A DNA stretch of 64,000 bases from Varroa destructor (taxonomy: Eukaryota > Arthropoda > Arachnida > Mesostigmata > Varroidae), in contig NW_019211456.1 of NCBI RefSeq assembly GCF_002443255.2, forward strand, positions 40,589,891 to 40,653,890, in the 5' to 3' direction. Shown one piece after another: positions 33,897 through 46,200 of this stretch (position 1 is its first letter; the number at the start of each line of letters is the position of its first letter). The notes under the pieces are model-generated. The model was not told the origin of the DNA, searched no databases, and saw only the letters and a program-made list of their open reading frames with translations. The translations under genes were made by a program, and so were the position numbers.

Positions 33897-36800
33897 GTGC
33901 AGGTTATTTAAAATAGGCCTGAGCAATCAATGAGCTACCTAGTCATTAGATATGCAACACACGTATTGACCATATTTTTTTGCGGAACGGAAGCATAGTA
34001 CAACCTAATCAACAGGTTTATTTGTGAATGTTGCAATATATCATATCGACGATATTATGAAACTACCTACGATATGATGCTAGTATCTCTGATTGGATTA
34101 GAGGCAACCTTTTCACCAATGCGCTTAGACGAACTGTGATCTCACAGGTTTTATGTTTGTACGTACGGGCTCGATCCAATTCGGAGCCATATTGTATTGA
34201 AAATGTTTGTTCAACTTCAAACTTCAGCATTTCGGCAATATGCCAGTCGTAATTGTCACAGAAGTCAGCAACTAACCAATGGCAATTGAAGTGTTACTCG
34301 AAACAAAATCCTTAGGCCAACCAGGCTGTGCGATCTAGCCTATGGATGATCGTTTCGAGTTCACGTTGACACTGCCGTGGAGCATTGCTTTCAACACGCA
34401 TTTCTACCTAAACGAAATTTGCAGTCGTTCGGATAGTGCCCAAACAAACTAGGTTTATTTAGACGCGTTATAGTGCACATAAGTATTTGAATAGGGCTTA
34501 TCTATGTTCACTGTATCCTACTTCTCTCTGTTTGTTACGTTATGTATTTTACTCTATTTACAGCGAGTTTTACTATATGTTCGTTATTAATTTTGCCAAT
34601 TCTAAACAGTCAGACTTTTTACACATGTCACTTTAGACCGCCAAAGCTACACAATGAGTACTTTAGCCAAAACGAACGATTGTCGTTTTTCTCCCAGTTA
34701 CATTTCTGTTACAATTTACGCTTCGAAATTTGCCATAAGTGTAGGGTTTATTCAACACGCGGATTCTGCTGATAGTTGTATTCCAAATTACATTTCCCAA
34801 CTGCTTCCAAAGTGGCATACTCTTCAAGCCTTTAGTATTACAGGGGGCTGAAGTAAGCTATAGTAGCTAACTTTGGCAAGTTCCATAATCATTCGACCGA
34901 GAATACGTAATTTATTGCCAAGCATACCGCTACCTTTGTATGCTATATTCTGTGTTGTTATAGAAGAACTTGCGTCTAACCATTTCCAGAACACCGCTAT
35001 GGTAGGATTTCAGTACCGTAAAATTCTGCCTTCAAATGGTATGAATCGCGTGAGAAACGCGGGGTCGGTGCTTTGTTCACGTCGTCTCGATAACAGTACG
35101 TGTTCACGTGTTCATTTTCGATACCTCTAACGTTCTTTATTGCTAAAATTCGGCATTCGATACGCTACTATTAAGTCTTATTTCAGGATAAACAAGCCAA
35201 TTGTTTTATATCTATTGACCTCTTCAACAACCGGAGTACATCGGGCAAACCGAAATTACTGAGAGTGAATCAGCCTTTCATGGAGATGGATGGGATTTGG
35301 CCGCATTTTCAAATCCTTTTTGGCGCACTATTGCCATTCGTATCTATAATAATAATAATAATAATAGTGGTAAATGTATATAACAACGGACAATGGCAAT
35401 TTTTAAGGCCTTTTTCAACGCTTTGCGGTACGCATTCGCCGTGAATCGCATAGCTTCCCGTAAGCGTGTTCCACCCACCATCTGTCTATTAAAATAAGTA
35501 CCGATTTTCCAGAATTTTAATAGAACCGTAAAGCCAACAAATGCAAGTAACGGAATAGTCTGGAATAAGAAAACCACTGGACCGGCTTAAGGAATTGGTT
35601 ATTATGATTTTTCTCGTGTTTCGGTGTAGCAGTAAACATACGATCATAATAGTACGATAATGAAAGTACATCTGCTAGGCTACTAAGTAGGCCTCGGCGA
35701 ACTTTTAAAATAGCGCGCACAACGACTCGTCGTCTGCTCTTTTTTTAATTCGAAATGCACAGCTAAGGAGAGATCGTAATGTTTGTGGTATTGACGCCGA
35801 TCGATGTTAGTCCTAACAGAATTCATAGTGGAACAGCACTCGACGACAACAGCGGCAGTAATGACGACGCGTTAACAATGGCGTGTTCGGTCTGTGGACG
35901 GATCCCTGAGTCGTGCATGGTTCCATTCAGCATTAGAATGAGCACAACGGAAGAGCTTATCGCCATCTGCGCTGGCGCAACAAGCTGGCGTTGCGGTTGC
36001 GGGTTCAATGTCTGGAATATGGCCAGATTGTTTACATATTATTATCTTTGCGCTATAGTTACGATGATGGACCTTTCTAACAATATATACAGAAAAAGGA
36101 TATTTATATCATTACTGTATATGAAGACACACGACTGCTCGTGATCACCTGTTCATTGATTAGTCCCTGATAAGATCGATAAATGCTCACATAACGCGTA
36201 AACGATATTTTACAGGAAAAAAGAATAATTCTGTGCTACCTTACACGCCCAATGGCCCTACCTAGAGGCGCGGGTTGTACTATAATTGCAATGAAAGGGG
36301 CCGACGCTTGTATGAATTAGCAAAGGTCTCAAGTGAAACATTCAAGATAAAACACTTTCGTATCATTTTCGAACCACGTGCCAACGTCCACGATATCATA
36401 GTGGTTATCAGCCGCGGTTGTGGTTATAATTTTATTATGTAGCTAAGCGAGTTAAAGCGCAGACACACCGTAATAATCCAGGTAGGGGGTAAAAGAAACT
36501 CGGGAGAAATAACGATCTATGAAATGAGGTCGGTTTTCTGACCTACTTTGCTGTGCTACACAAACGCAGGCTGGATTGAAAGATGCAGCTATTTTGCCAA
36601 GTACAGAACAGACCCAGAGATGCGACGATGTGCCTCGTGTGTACATAATTTCTGTAAAAATCAGCTTTGTACAGCCCAAAGCGAGTGACTGTGGTCTACT
36701 TTGAGCAATGCGATTTGCACGAAGTTGTTTTATTCGTTAAGCAATGAAAGTTGTATTTAGATTTTTTACACAATAGTAAATGAAGCGTCAAGTCAAAATG

Positions 36801-37309
36801 CTGATAAATAGAAATTTATCGAGTGAAGGTATTACAACTACTATTGTTATAGCAACGGAAATTGCCTGTGATAAAAGCAACGCCACAGACAGAAGGGACC
36901 ACATAATTCTCATAGATTTCATCATTTAAAATGCATATTTCGTGCCGCATATATAGTTTCTAGGGGCTCTATTGAAGATCTGAATCAGTTGTGGTAAACA
37001 ATGGGACGATCTTGGCCACTGTGGTGTCGCTTCTAGTTCTATGTAAATGACGCTAGATAGATTGGGTCTAGATAAACGTGTTGACCATTTTAAGTCAACA
37101 TTAAAGCAGATACATTTTATAGTTCAAGATAATATTGCTAAGCTAAATAGGACCCTGTGTCTCATTTCTGGTAGTACCATAATCCCATCGCTATATGTTC
37201 TGGGTACAAAATTGTCACAAGTAATTCTTGTATCCTCCCACATTGATATCTCATTAACACTTTTAACAGTTTGATTCGGGCTATACGGCGAATGCATTCA
37301 ACCTGCCGA
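33897..37309. other. Non-coding stretch with unresolved open frames
   Basis: The longest plus frame, 35779-36144 (121 codons from ATG), begins MFVVLTPIDVSPNRIHSGTA and contains several Cys but no known domain; the opposite strand is also open there. An ATA/ATT trinucleotide run is present at about 35347-35366. Nothing else is assignable. Confidence 0.4.
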
Positions 37310-38040
37310 TTCTAGTTCTTTCCATTTTTTGGGTAGCCGACAATATCTGTGGTCTGGTGTCGTGACGGGGGAAGACGACGTCTTCCCTATTTACTTTTCC
37401 CGGTCAGTCTTTTTCAATGGCATTTTTACAATCTTCTCAGCTGTTGACAGTAAATGTTCAAGTAGCTCGCTCTGTCGAGCGCTAGATACACATAATGTAC
37501 GCTTTTCCTTCAATTCCGCCAAACACACCGCATTACCTTCCTTGGCGTCAGCCTGGACTTCTGGGACATAATTTCTTTTAGCGCTTTCTTGCTGTATGTA
37601 ACGAGTCGATTTCGTTACGTTTTTGTAGAATTTGGAAGATAGATAGATATACGATCAAGGAAATTCGTTTGGGTCAATTTGTGTGGCGCCCAAATGTCAA
37701 GCTTCCAATTATACAAAACTTTTTGGTGACAGATGTTTGGTATATATCATGGCTACTCACATGCCGGTCTTGCTCTACTGTTACAATAATGTCATCAACT
37801 TTTTTCATAATCGGTATAAACGAGGACCATTTTCATATATAAGTTTTTAAGACTACAGCGGTGAAAGCATTATTTGGGCCGTTTTTCCAATAACCCATCC
37901 GGATCATAAACAGCGCAATTATTTATGGATCCGAACAGCGCTTGCATCTTTACCGTAATAAAATTGCAAAATATAGTATTTTTTTCAAATCTTACCAATC
38001 TTCAGGGCGCTCTATTCCAAGTCTAAATTCAGGCATTTTA
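37310..38040 (-). mobile_element. Mariner-like transposase relic, copy B
   Basis: Reading the minus strand from high to low coordinate, the segments recognised are: KKVDDIIVTVEQDRHVSSHD at about 37815-37755, KLDIWAPHKLTQTNFLDRIS at about 37705-37645, QKRNEIDS at about 37625-37600, LTPRKVMRCVW at about 37555-37525, NIYCQQLRRL at about 37450-37430, and REDVVFPRHDTRPQI at about 37390-37340. These match the order of an irritans-type mariner transposase (DNA-binding half, WVPH linker, catalytic half). The TGDE catalytic segment is missing by deletion and many stops interrupt the frame. The far upstream part (GGCGCTCTAT near 38010) resembles the same position in copy A. Confidence 0.85.
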
Positions 38041-41000
38041 ACAATTCCCGCGCATTTACTACCAAATCCCTGCTTTCATATAGCTAAGAAAATGGTCTGA
38101 TGACCATTTCAGCCAAAAGATGACCCAACATTATATGCAACCGGCCCTAAGCCGTGTATGGATAAATGTCAATTAAAAGAGTCATCTCATTTTGCAATCA
38201 ATTCTTCATTGCTTTATTCGACGTCAACAAATAGAGCTCGAGCTTATAATGGGGACCGTCCGTATTGCCTGTGTAATGGTAGTTATGACCAACGGGGACA
38301 CTTTACAGTTTAAAAGCCAATTTTATCGATAAATGAGGAAAATATTTAGTAAAATATATCAGTTTAAGGCCGCCACACCTCATCTACTTGCGCTATTACT
38401 TTGATCTAAGTGTTAGTACTATTATCATTAAAATATTTTATTTAAAGCGATAATAGCATTAGCCATACTATAATCATTTAGCGTTTTAAATAAGGTATGT
38501 AGATGTAGACCTTAACTGCTTGTTTGGATGGGCCGAAATTTTCTATGGGTCAAGTGCGTAAAATATACTTCGAGTAAATAGAGTTTACTAGATCGACACA
38601 GTCGTCGTACACCGTTTGGGTATAAACATGTCGTTGGCAACAATTACAGCCGTAAAAACACAAATATGATACGACGAGTTATTGCATATAAACATGAGCG
38701 CACTCCCGATCGAATCTTTCAAGCACAACACTCGAACGTAAAAAATAGGTCCGCTAAACTCTTTCTGCGCTCCTAACAAATGCGAATTGTCCTCGTTTTT
38801 AAGTTCAGCTGATCAGCCCCTCAGTGTCGCTAACGGTAAGGACCAACGGACAATCATTAATAATAGTAATTTTATGTCCTGCAAGTTCATGGAACTCCTA
38901 TCACGACATCAGTTACCAAAAGGATGACGTAGAATCGAGTTGATGGACATATTTAGCTTTGGGGTGCCGACGAAATTTAGATTTTCTATTTGAGCTGATC
39001 TGCGCCTATTGTCAGTAGTAGATGATGGTGACTAACGACTGAACTTTAATAAGAAAGCAAAAATGTTTTAAGAACATGTTATTTCTGTTCAGAATGACAC
39101 AGCAGTTTCCTTTACTGAATTAAATCTGTCCTTCTCACGCCGTGATGTAGTTCTATCTGTGACTGTTTTAAATATGAAGAGGAAACTACAAACGGTTATG
39201 GGGATGTCCTTTTAAGACCTGCATTCATTAGCCCAAAAATAATAGGATAAATATTAATTATCTTATACTACCCATAAGTTCTCTATATTTATTAGATAAT
39301 TCAGATAATAACCCACTGGATTAAATTCTGTATTACGTTCTAGGGCTACGCGGGGTACAATCCACAGCTAACCGTGTTCCACAGTGAAGTTAAATGTTAC
39401 TCAAAAGCAACGATGTGATACTTTTTAATCGACGAGAAACACTGACAACAAACAAAGCTGCGGAATATCAGAGGAAGTTCATTCGTAGGAGAAGTTGTGT
39501 GGGACAAAGGTAACGTGACATGGAGCTAATCCTTGATATATATATCAGTTATTTTAAAGTAAATATAATACAAAGATAAGATATATATAAATTCAAAATA
39601 ATGCTATATCAATCTATCAGTACCACGAACGATATTTTCACCCCAGGCTCCTCCCGAAATCTAAGCTTCTAGAACAGAAAAAAAAAAAAAAAAAAGATTA
39701 AATTTTATGTTTAAATATCTCAGATTGAGATGATAGGAATAATATAAGACACACGACTAAAATCAGAGTTAAAATATACAGAGCTCGTCATAGTTTAGGG
39801 CACGTACGCAATGTATATTACAATGCACACTGTATCGTATTCATATAGTAAATACTGAATTGTGATATCTGGGTTTTTGCTGATCAGTAAAAGATGTTTC
39901 GATATTAGGACACGATAACGGAATCATAGTTGAAAATAAACAGTGATAATCACCAGTATCACCAGATATCAGTGATAAAAGCAACCATACGGCTAATGAT
40001 CAAAATAATGTCGATCGCAACGAAGACGGCTAATGAACACTATTCTATATCATTAATGTTCACTTGGGAATATCTGAGCGTCATGAAACAATAAACGTTC
40101 CGTCTATACGTTTCGTTGCTCGATTCGGGTGACAATCTCGTTGATTCGTTACTGGTTCTGATGTCTCTGCGTACACTTTTTTTTTTTTTTTTTTTACTAT
40201 TTTTTACGCCTTCGTCGTACGAAAGCGAACGACAATGCCGCATCAGCCGCAAGGGAAAATTAAATTCTAACAAACGACTCCTTAATAACAACAATCATAC
40301 TTATACCAATAATAACGCTCATAAAATTCATAGTCGCATGGAGAAAAAGATATGAAGGAGAGGGGAAAAGGGAAAGGGGGCAAAGTAAGACCACGTAGAC
40401 GAGGGTAAACGCATAATTTTTGGGGTTATACGGGATCAATACGTGCGCTGCTATCAAGGAGTATTACTGCACTGTGTCTACCTTACCCCCTTTCGTCTCG
40501 CGTGCGGAGAACTGAAACACGGAGAGGCAACATAGGCATCACGGAACATACTACTTGTCATGGGCATACGCCCGTATGTGTATCTATGGCTCTAGCATCA
40601 TTTCCCGTAGTGTAGACATGCATCCACACAGATACACACATTTAGGGCAACACAATCTGTTGGTTCAACAGTAGCCATCAGAGAATGGCATAAGGCCTCG
40701 GATGCGCCCCGTCGGCTGCAACAGGACCTAATCGATTATTTGAGATCAGCCTTCGAAGCTGCTATTGATTGCTGCCTGCCGCTGGTTCGTTTAGGGAGCA
40801 GTGCTGGATGTTGACACTGAACAGAGAAGCTACGCCGTCGCCAAAAATAGCTTCTTCGGCCAATGCAGAATATTTGACCTGGACGAACGAAAAGATCGTC
40901 ATTTCACTCGTATAGCTTGAATGGTAACGATATTAGGGATCGTAGAGGAGAAAGAACTAGTGTAAATGTGTGTGGGTGCTTACCACCTCTGAAGCTGAGC

Positions 41001-41545
41001 AGATAACAATCAGCTAGCAGAAAAATCGTGCCCAAAACAGCGGTAACACTAATAACAATGTAAGCACTGGCAAAAATTGATGACGAGCGAAAAAGGAAAA
41101 TTTTCGCGCAATTTCTTTGGTCGCCGTATTACGTTGTAGTTATGGCTGTTGCTGATCGACTTGGTCCTATGATTCGTTTTTTAGTGGTCACTGCCGCTGT
41201 ATTGTGTGAGAAGTTGCCATATGTGTACGTTTTTCTCGATGTTAGTTAATAACTATGAGAAGTAACGTTGTTCGCGGGTGGGCAAATATAAGATTATCGT
41301 GTGTTGCACACTCGGTCCTATTCGCGCATCGCTGGCACACAAATGCAATCATCCTATAAAATTTACGTATAAGTTTAAGTAATGCACGACTTAGCGGCAG
41401 TGAAATATTCTGAGCGTGAGATCTGCAAATAGTTTTTTTTATTATACCGGAACTCATGTAATTCTAATTCAAATGGACCAAATTAGTTTCTGCAAGGACA
41501 TATTTGTCTTGTTGGCATTATCGTGACAAAAAGATGGTTTCTTTA

Positions 41546-41547
<2 letters not shown>
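38041..41547. other. Non-coding stretch
   Basis: AT-rich with an A18 run (39678-39695) and a T19 run (40177-40195). A GC-richer patch at about 40480-40860 has a plus frame, after a possible acceptor TTGGTTCAACAG, reading REWHKASDAPRRLQQDLIDY and ending in TGA at about 40812. It could be a terminal exon but is unidentified. Confidence 0.4.

Positions 41548-41580
<33 letters not shown>
41548..41580. repeat. (GCT)11 microsatellite
   Basis: Eleven uninterrupted GCT triplets; it does not sit in a recognisable coding frame. Confidence 0.97.
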
Positions 41581-41583
<3 letters not shown>

Positions 41584-42443
41584 CCTATAGGGCATGTTAC
41601 ATTCAGCCCAAGAGTCTGTTGATTTTCTAAAATATTCACAGCCAAATCAAGAGATTTTTATCTATCATATCTTGCGATTGCTCTTATCGGCCGCAGTTAT
41701 CGGAGTCACACTTGAGTTTGGTTTCTCACATGTCTGATGCGAAAATGGTTTTTGCGGATATGCGTTCAATAGGAATGAAATACGGATATTAATTCCAATT
41801 GCTGAACAATTACAGACAGCCGTATCATAAACCGTAAAATGTATATGTGTATTTTGCATTGCATTCTACTTTATCTAACCCGCCGGTTATCTGAGCATCT
41901 GCCGCCTTCTAAACAAACGTGTATCTGAAGCATTAATCTAAAAAAATAACCATTGTTATTAGCCACTTAGCTGAATCTGAGAGAGAAATTTTCCTTTCGA
42001 AAAAGTCACTCTGTCCAACCTTACGATGCCTCTTCAAAGCTTTCAAGGATATAGATGCCAAGCACGAACCAACGGAACTAGACATGATGCATCGTTCTTA
42101 CTTGATCTTTTGATTTCATAAAGCACTATAAGAGCCAGATGTGTTACTGCAGTACACCTGAATTTCATGCAGCGCCACTTGTGTCCTGTTGAGGTCGCTT
42201 ATTTTAAGCCTGAAGCCTTCCAATCCTATTTCTAGTGTTAGGAAAACTACAGTTGACGTTCAGCCATACTGGCTGAAAAAGTTTTGACCATTTTTCTAGA
42301 TGGCTTTGAAGTTACATGTCTCAATTAATACGAATCACGTCGGACCGGCGTAGGCGCTATTTTAGAACTGGAGACTTTGCAGTACGAGATGTGCTAAAAC
42401 TGTGGGAGTGTCTTTTTTTACACAAAACAAAGAGAACCTCTAA
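41581..42443. other. Non-coding stretch upstream of mariner copy C
   Basis: No gene recognised. The last bases (AACAAAGAGAACCTCTAAGATG) may be the old mariner leader. Confidence 0.4.
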
Positions 42444-43270
42444 GATGAACGAAATTTCTTTACAAATTCATTAAATTTTACAATTTTAGCACGATAAAAG
42501 CACAAATGCTGCCCAGGCCCGTGAAAAAAATATGCTGTTTATGGTCAAGCTGCGTTATCGGAAGGAACAGACCAAACGTGGCTGTGTCATTTTCCTTGTG
42601 TTTCTATGTGAAAGATGCTTCTCGTACTGATCGATTGGTTACCGAAAAGCTTCGCGGAAGTCGAGCGAGACTGACACATGAGTAGCCATAATTTTCGCTA
42701 AGACAGTAGACATTCAATTATTATCAATTATTATATTAATTCATTACTAAAGAGTTTTAAGATATTTGAAGAAAGGTAACTACAAAAAAGTTACTCGACC
42801 CTATGTCCATTTGTGAAACTCTACAGAAATGCAACGAAATCTTGAAGTGATTCTTTACGGTTTATGAAAAGCGGATCACACACGACAGTCGGTGTGCAAA
42901 TTAGGAAAAATGAAAATGCGCACCATAATCTGTGGCCAAGTCCAGATAGACGCCAAAAGTGGTAATGCTACATGTCCGGTGGGATTGGAAAGGAATAGTG
43001 CATTATGAGTTGCTGCCGTTCGGGACGACGATTGGTTCGGACCCCCTATTGTGCACAACTAAACAAATTACAATAAGTCATTAAAAGAAATACATATATC
43101 GTCAGCTACTCGGCAAAAATAGAGGGAACCTAGATGGGAGATTTTAATGCGTCTGCCGTGAAGCCCGGATCCTGCGCCATCAGACTACACTAAGGTTTAC
43201 GATTCCGATTAGTGATGTCTTCGGCCAGAAATTTTCTAACGCACATAATAAAAATGACAAAAGAATTCGA
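42444..43270 (+). mobile_element. Mariner-like transposase relic, copy C
   Basis: The most complete of the three copies. From the ATG at 42444 the plus strand shows NAAQAREK at about 42508, YGQAALSEGT at about 42538, YVKDASRTDRLVTEKL at about 42604-42651, LRYLKKGNYKK at about 42757-42790, the TGDE-equivalent region reduced to RITHD at about 42873, VVMLHVRWDWKGIVHYELLP at about 42962-43023, TIGSD, and finally P-stop-SPDPAPSDYT at about 43155-43192, which carries the last catalytic Asp. The segment between the second and third catalytic positions is largely deleted. Frameshifts and stops (for example a stop inside the PYSPD motif) make it inactive. It shares the NAAQA region with copy A at DNA level. 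Confidence 0.88.
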
Positions 43271-46200
43271 CGATTTTGTCACCTCATTGACGTCAAGAGG
43301 TCATAAAAACCGTACCCTCCTAAATTGGAAATATGAACAATAAACGACAATGGTTCCTTTTAATCTAGGGCATATACTGGATTATATTTTAACGGCATCG
43401 TTAGCAGATTTTCTATGCAGACAACTGACTAATGGAATCAATTTCTTATTAAGATTGCACAAAGTTACCCTGAAGTACAATTCATCTTCTGATTAATACA
43501 AAAAGAATAATGTGAAGGTATAATAGGGTTTTTAGAGGACAGTCATCCTATCAACATCTGGATGACCTTCATGACGACTGTAAAGGCATGAGACAACAAG
43601 AAGATCTTATTAATTCCGTTTTATTGCCATTTCAATTAGTCAGTTTAGCAATGCCACCACCCCGGTCGATAACACCCGATTATTCCGTTATGAGACGACC
43701 TATAGGACGCCGTCAGGGTAAAACGGAAGGCAAACAAGCCAGAATAGATAATGAAAGGTAAATGAAAACTATTTTTGAAAGCCCAATATGAATAATATTA
43801 ATTTTGCGCTTCGATCTGAGCTGTAGGATTTCCTCAGTCATTGGCCTGATTCTCCAAATCACATATATATCTCGATGGCAGCCAATGATACGCTAGTCGC
43901 CACACCTGATGGTCCTTAGTTATCAATAACATTTTGACATGTTCTACAAAAGCCCAGTCACTTCGGTAACGATTTGATGAAAGTTAGACTATCTGATACG
44001 ACCGGTAATTATTTGCGCCATAGCATATCGGTTCGCTTCTATTTCGGTTTTGACATCGACATTATAAATTTATCGGTCTGAGATGTTCCATCCCCTGCAC
44101 TCATCATTTTATATCTTTAGCATATGGAAACATTATAGCTATATAGCTAATAGTAAATCAAATCTAGTTTGTCTTAGTCTTTGACCAACTTGCTAATATG
44201 TAGCGGCCACTGCACTTGAACTACCGGTAACGACTTTTCCCTTTGTTCGTTTCCATAGCACCACACACGCATTACCTGTTGTTTTGTAACACCTTGTCCG
44301 ATCAGCCCAAACAATTCACTAAGCCCAAACCCCAAAAACAAATAATACGCCGAAACAACAAATCTATATGAACGTCTCGATTATTGATCACATCTGTCTG
44401 AAGGTAATGCAGCCTTATAAGCCCACTTTAAATATTGCTAAATTATAGGCGAAGTCAGCTTTTTGTACTAAAGTAACGCAACGGACTGTTGACCTGCTCA
44501 CCGATAACTAGGTGACTGACTATACGTGTGCAAGATCTCAATAGCGATCTTCATCGAATCAATAGATTTTCCAATTCGAAAGCAGACAATTTTCTTATCA
44601 GTGTTTCTTTGTCTTTTTTCAAGACTGTACGAATACTATTTGCCAATTGCTAGAAACGAGTTATCAACTCTTTCGTGTAGCCATTATAACTTTTTCTATT
44701 TGTTGTTATCTACATGAATAGATTACACATTATTATTAATCGGGATGTTAACTTCGATCAACTATGAACTAACTGGCAGGCGATCTTGCTGGCGTCGTGT
44801 TTTGTTTTCATTCTATTGAGTCTGGTATAGATGAGCCACGAAGCCCTTATCCAACCAGATACTATTGCAGGCTGTTAGTTACTTAATGCTATATGCCTAC
44901 GAGCCAAATAGATGGTGATGACAAAAAAAGAAAGCGTTGTTTAGCATATCCTCGATTGCTTTAGCCATAAATACGAGGTTCTCGGCCCATTTCTAACTGC
45001 GCAAGACCCGAGCTAACGTAAATGTAGCATTTTATAATTTATATTCCATCGGCTGAATTTGCTTAGCCTAAGGATAGTAATTACGTCTGAAAAGCTCACT
45101 CTGCCGTCCATATGGTGCATGGCTGCTTGTACGTACTAACTATAGCCAATTGTTAGGGGTTTATTTTTTGCAATGCCTAGACATTACCCCTAACTGGAAA
45201 AATGATGAGCTTGCTAATGACCGGTTACTAGTAATCGATATTGGTCTTCATTTGATATCTAGTGAACAATGAAATTTTGTAATATTACAGAACTTAACAG
45301 GTTTGCTCCGCTTAATTAGCACACACCTAAAAATATGACGATCTCTTTTGTATTTCCGTTTAGCAGTTACTTGTCTAGTAACCACAGCACTGATAATAAG
45401 CAAACGTTCGACTCGAGTACGCTTTCCAGCTTCAACACAATCACACCTTGGTGTACAACAACACGGAACTCTCCACAGTGGAGATATCCTAGACTTATTT
45501 ATTTGTTGAAGCCAACCATTTGAAACACACAATTACCTTCTGAGTCAAAGCACCTGAGAACTCTAGCATTTAGATGCACACTTCAGAAAACGAGACTTTC
45601 AGGCCATGTTATACAACTAACACTCCGTGAAATTTAACGGTAAGCCATCTCTCATCATCAGTCATCCTATCACCGTGTCTGGGACCCTTCGGAGGCAAAA
45701 TTGCCCTAGACAACACACATGCCAAGAAGCCGGCGCTCACCGAACAAACATGAAATAGACCAAATAGAAACGGTTGCAAATTATCGAAAGCCGATATTAT
45801 TATTAGACTGGCAGTCTAAAGGTAAGCTAGAATTTTGCAAATTTCATACCCTTTGAATCTTATTATATTCATTTGCGAAGGTAGGTATTTTATTTCTGTG
45901 TGGGTCATCTGAAACGGTTAGCAAACGCATTAGGGGCTCCAACAGAAGCTAGATGCCCCGACTAGAATTCGTCTGATCAGTCATTTGGTCAAATCCTTAG
46001 TCCTACTTGCCCTCACGTTAACCTTTCAAATTGAAGAAGGACAATGATTCTCAGAGGGGTCAATTGTGAATACTTAGACGGTTTATACTTGTTTGTGTCT
46101 ATCAGCGAATGATAATAAAACGAGTGATTTAATCGCTGCTTCGAAAAACAGTAAGTCTTTTTATATTCGTTTGCTGTTCTTATTTAGAATTTGTTTGATT

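Noticed and set aside
35517..35877. Apparent long minus frame through 35.5-35.9 kb
   Set aside because: On careful reading two different frames had been joined; the real frame stops at about 35683.
40690..40812. Another cuticle pseudogene end (GCTGCCTGCCGCTGG similarity)
   Set aside because: The similarity to the GEQAAL region is short and does not continue into NELGTES or the Rebers-Riddiford core.
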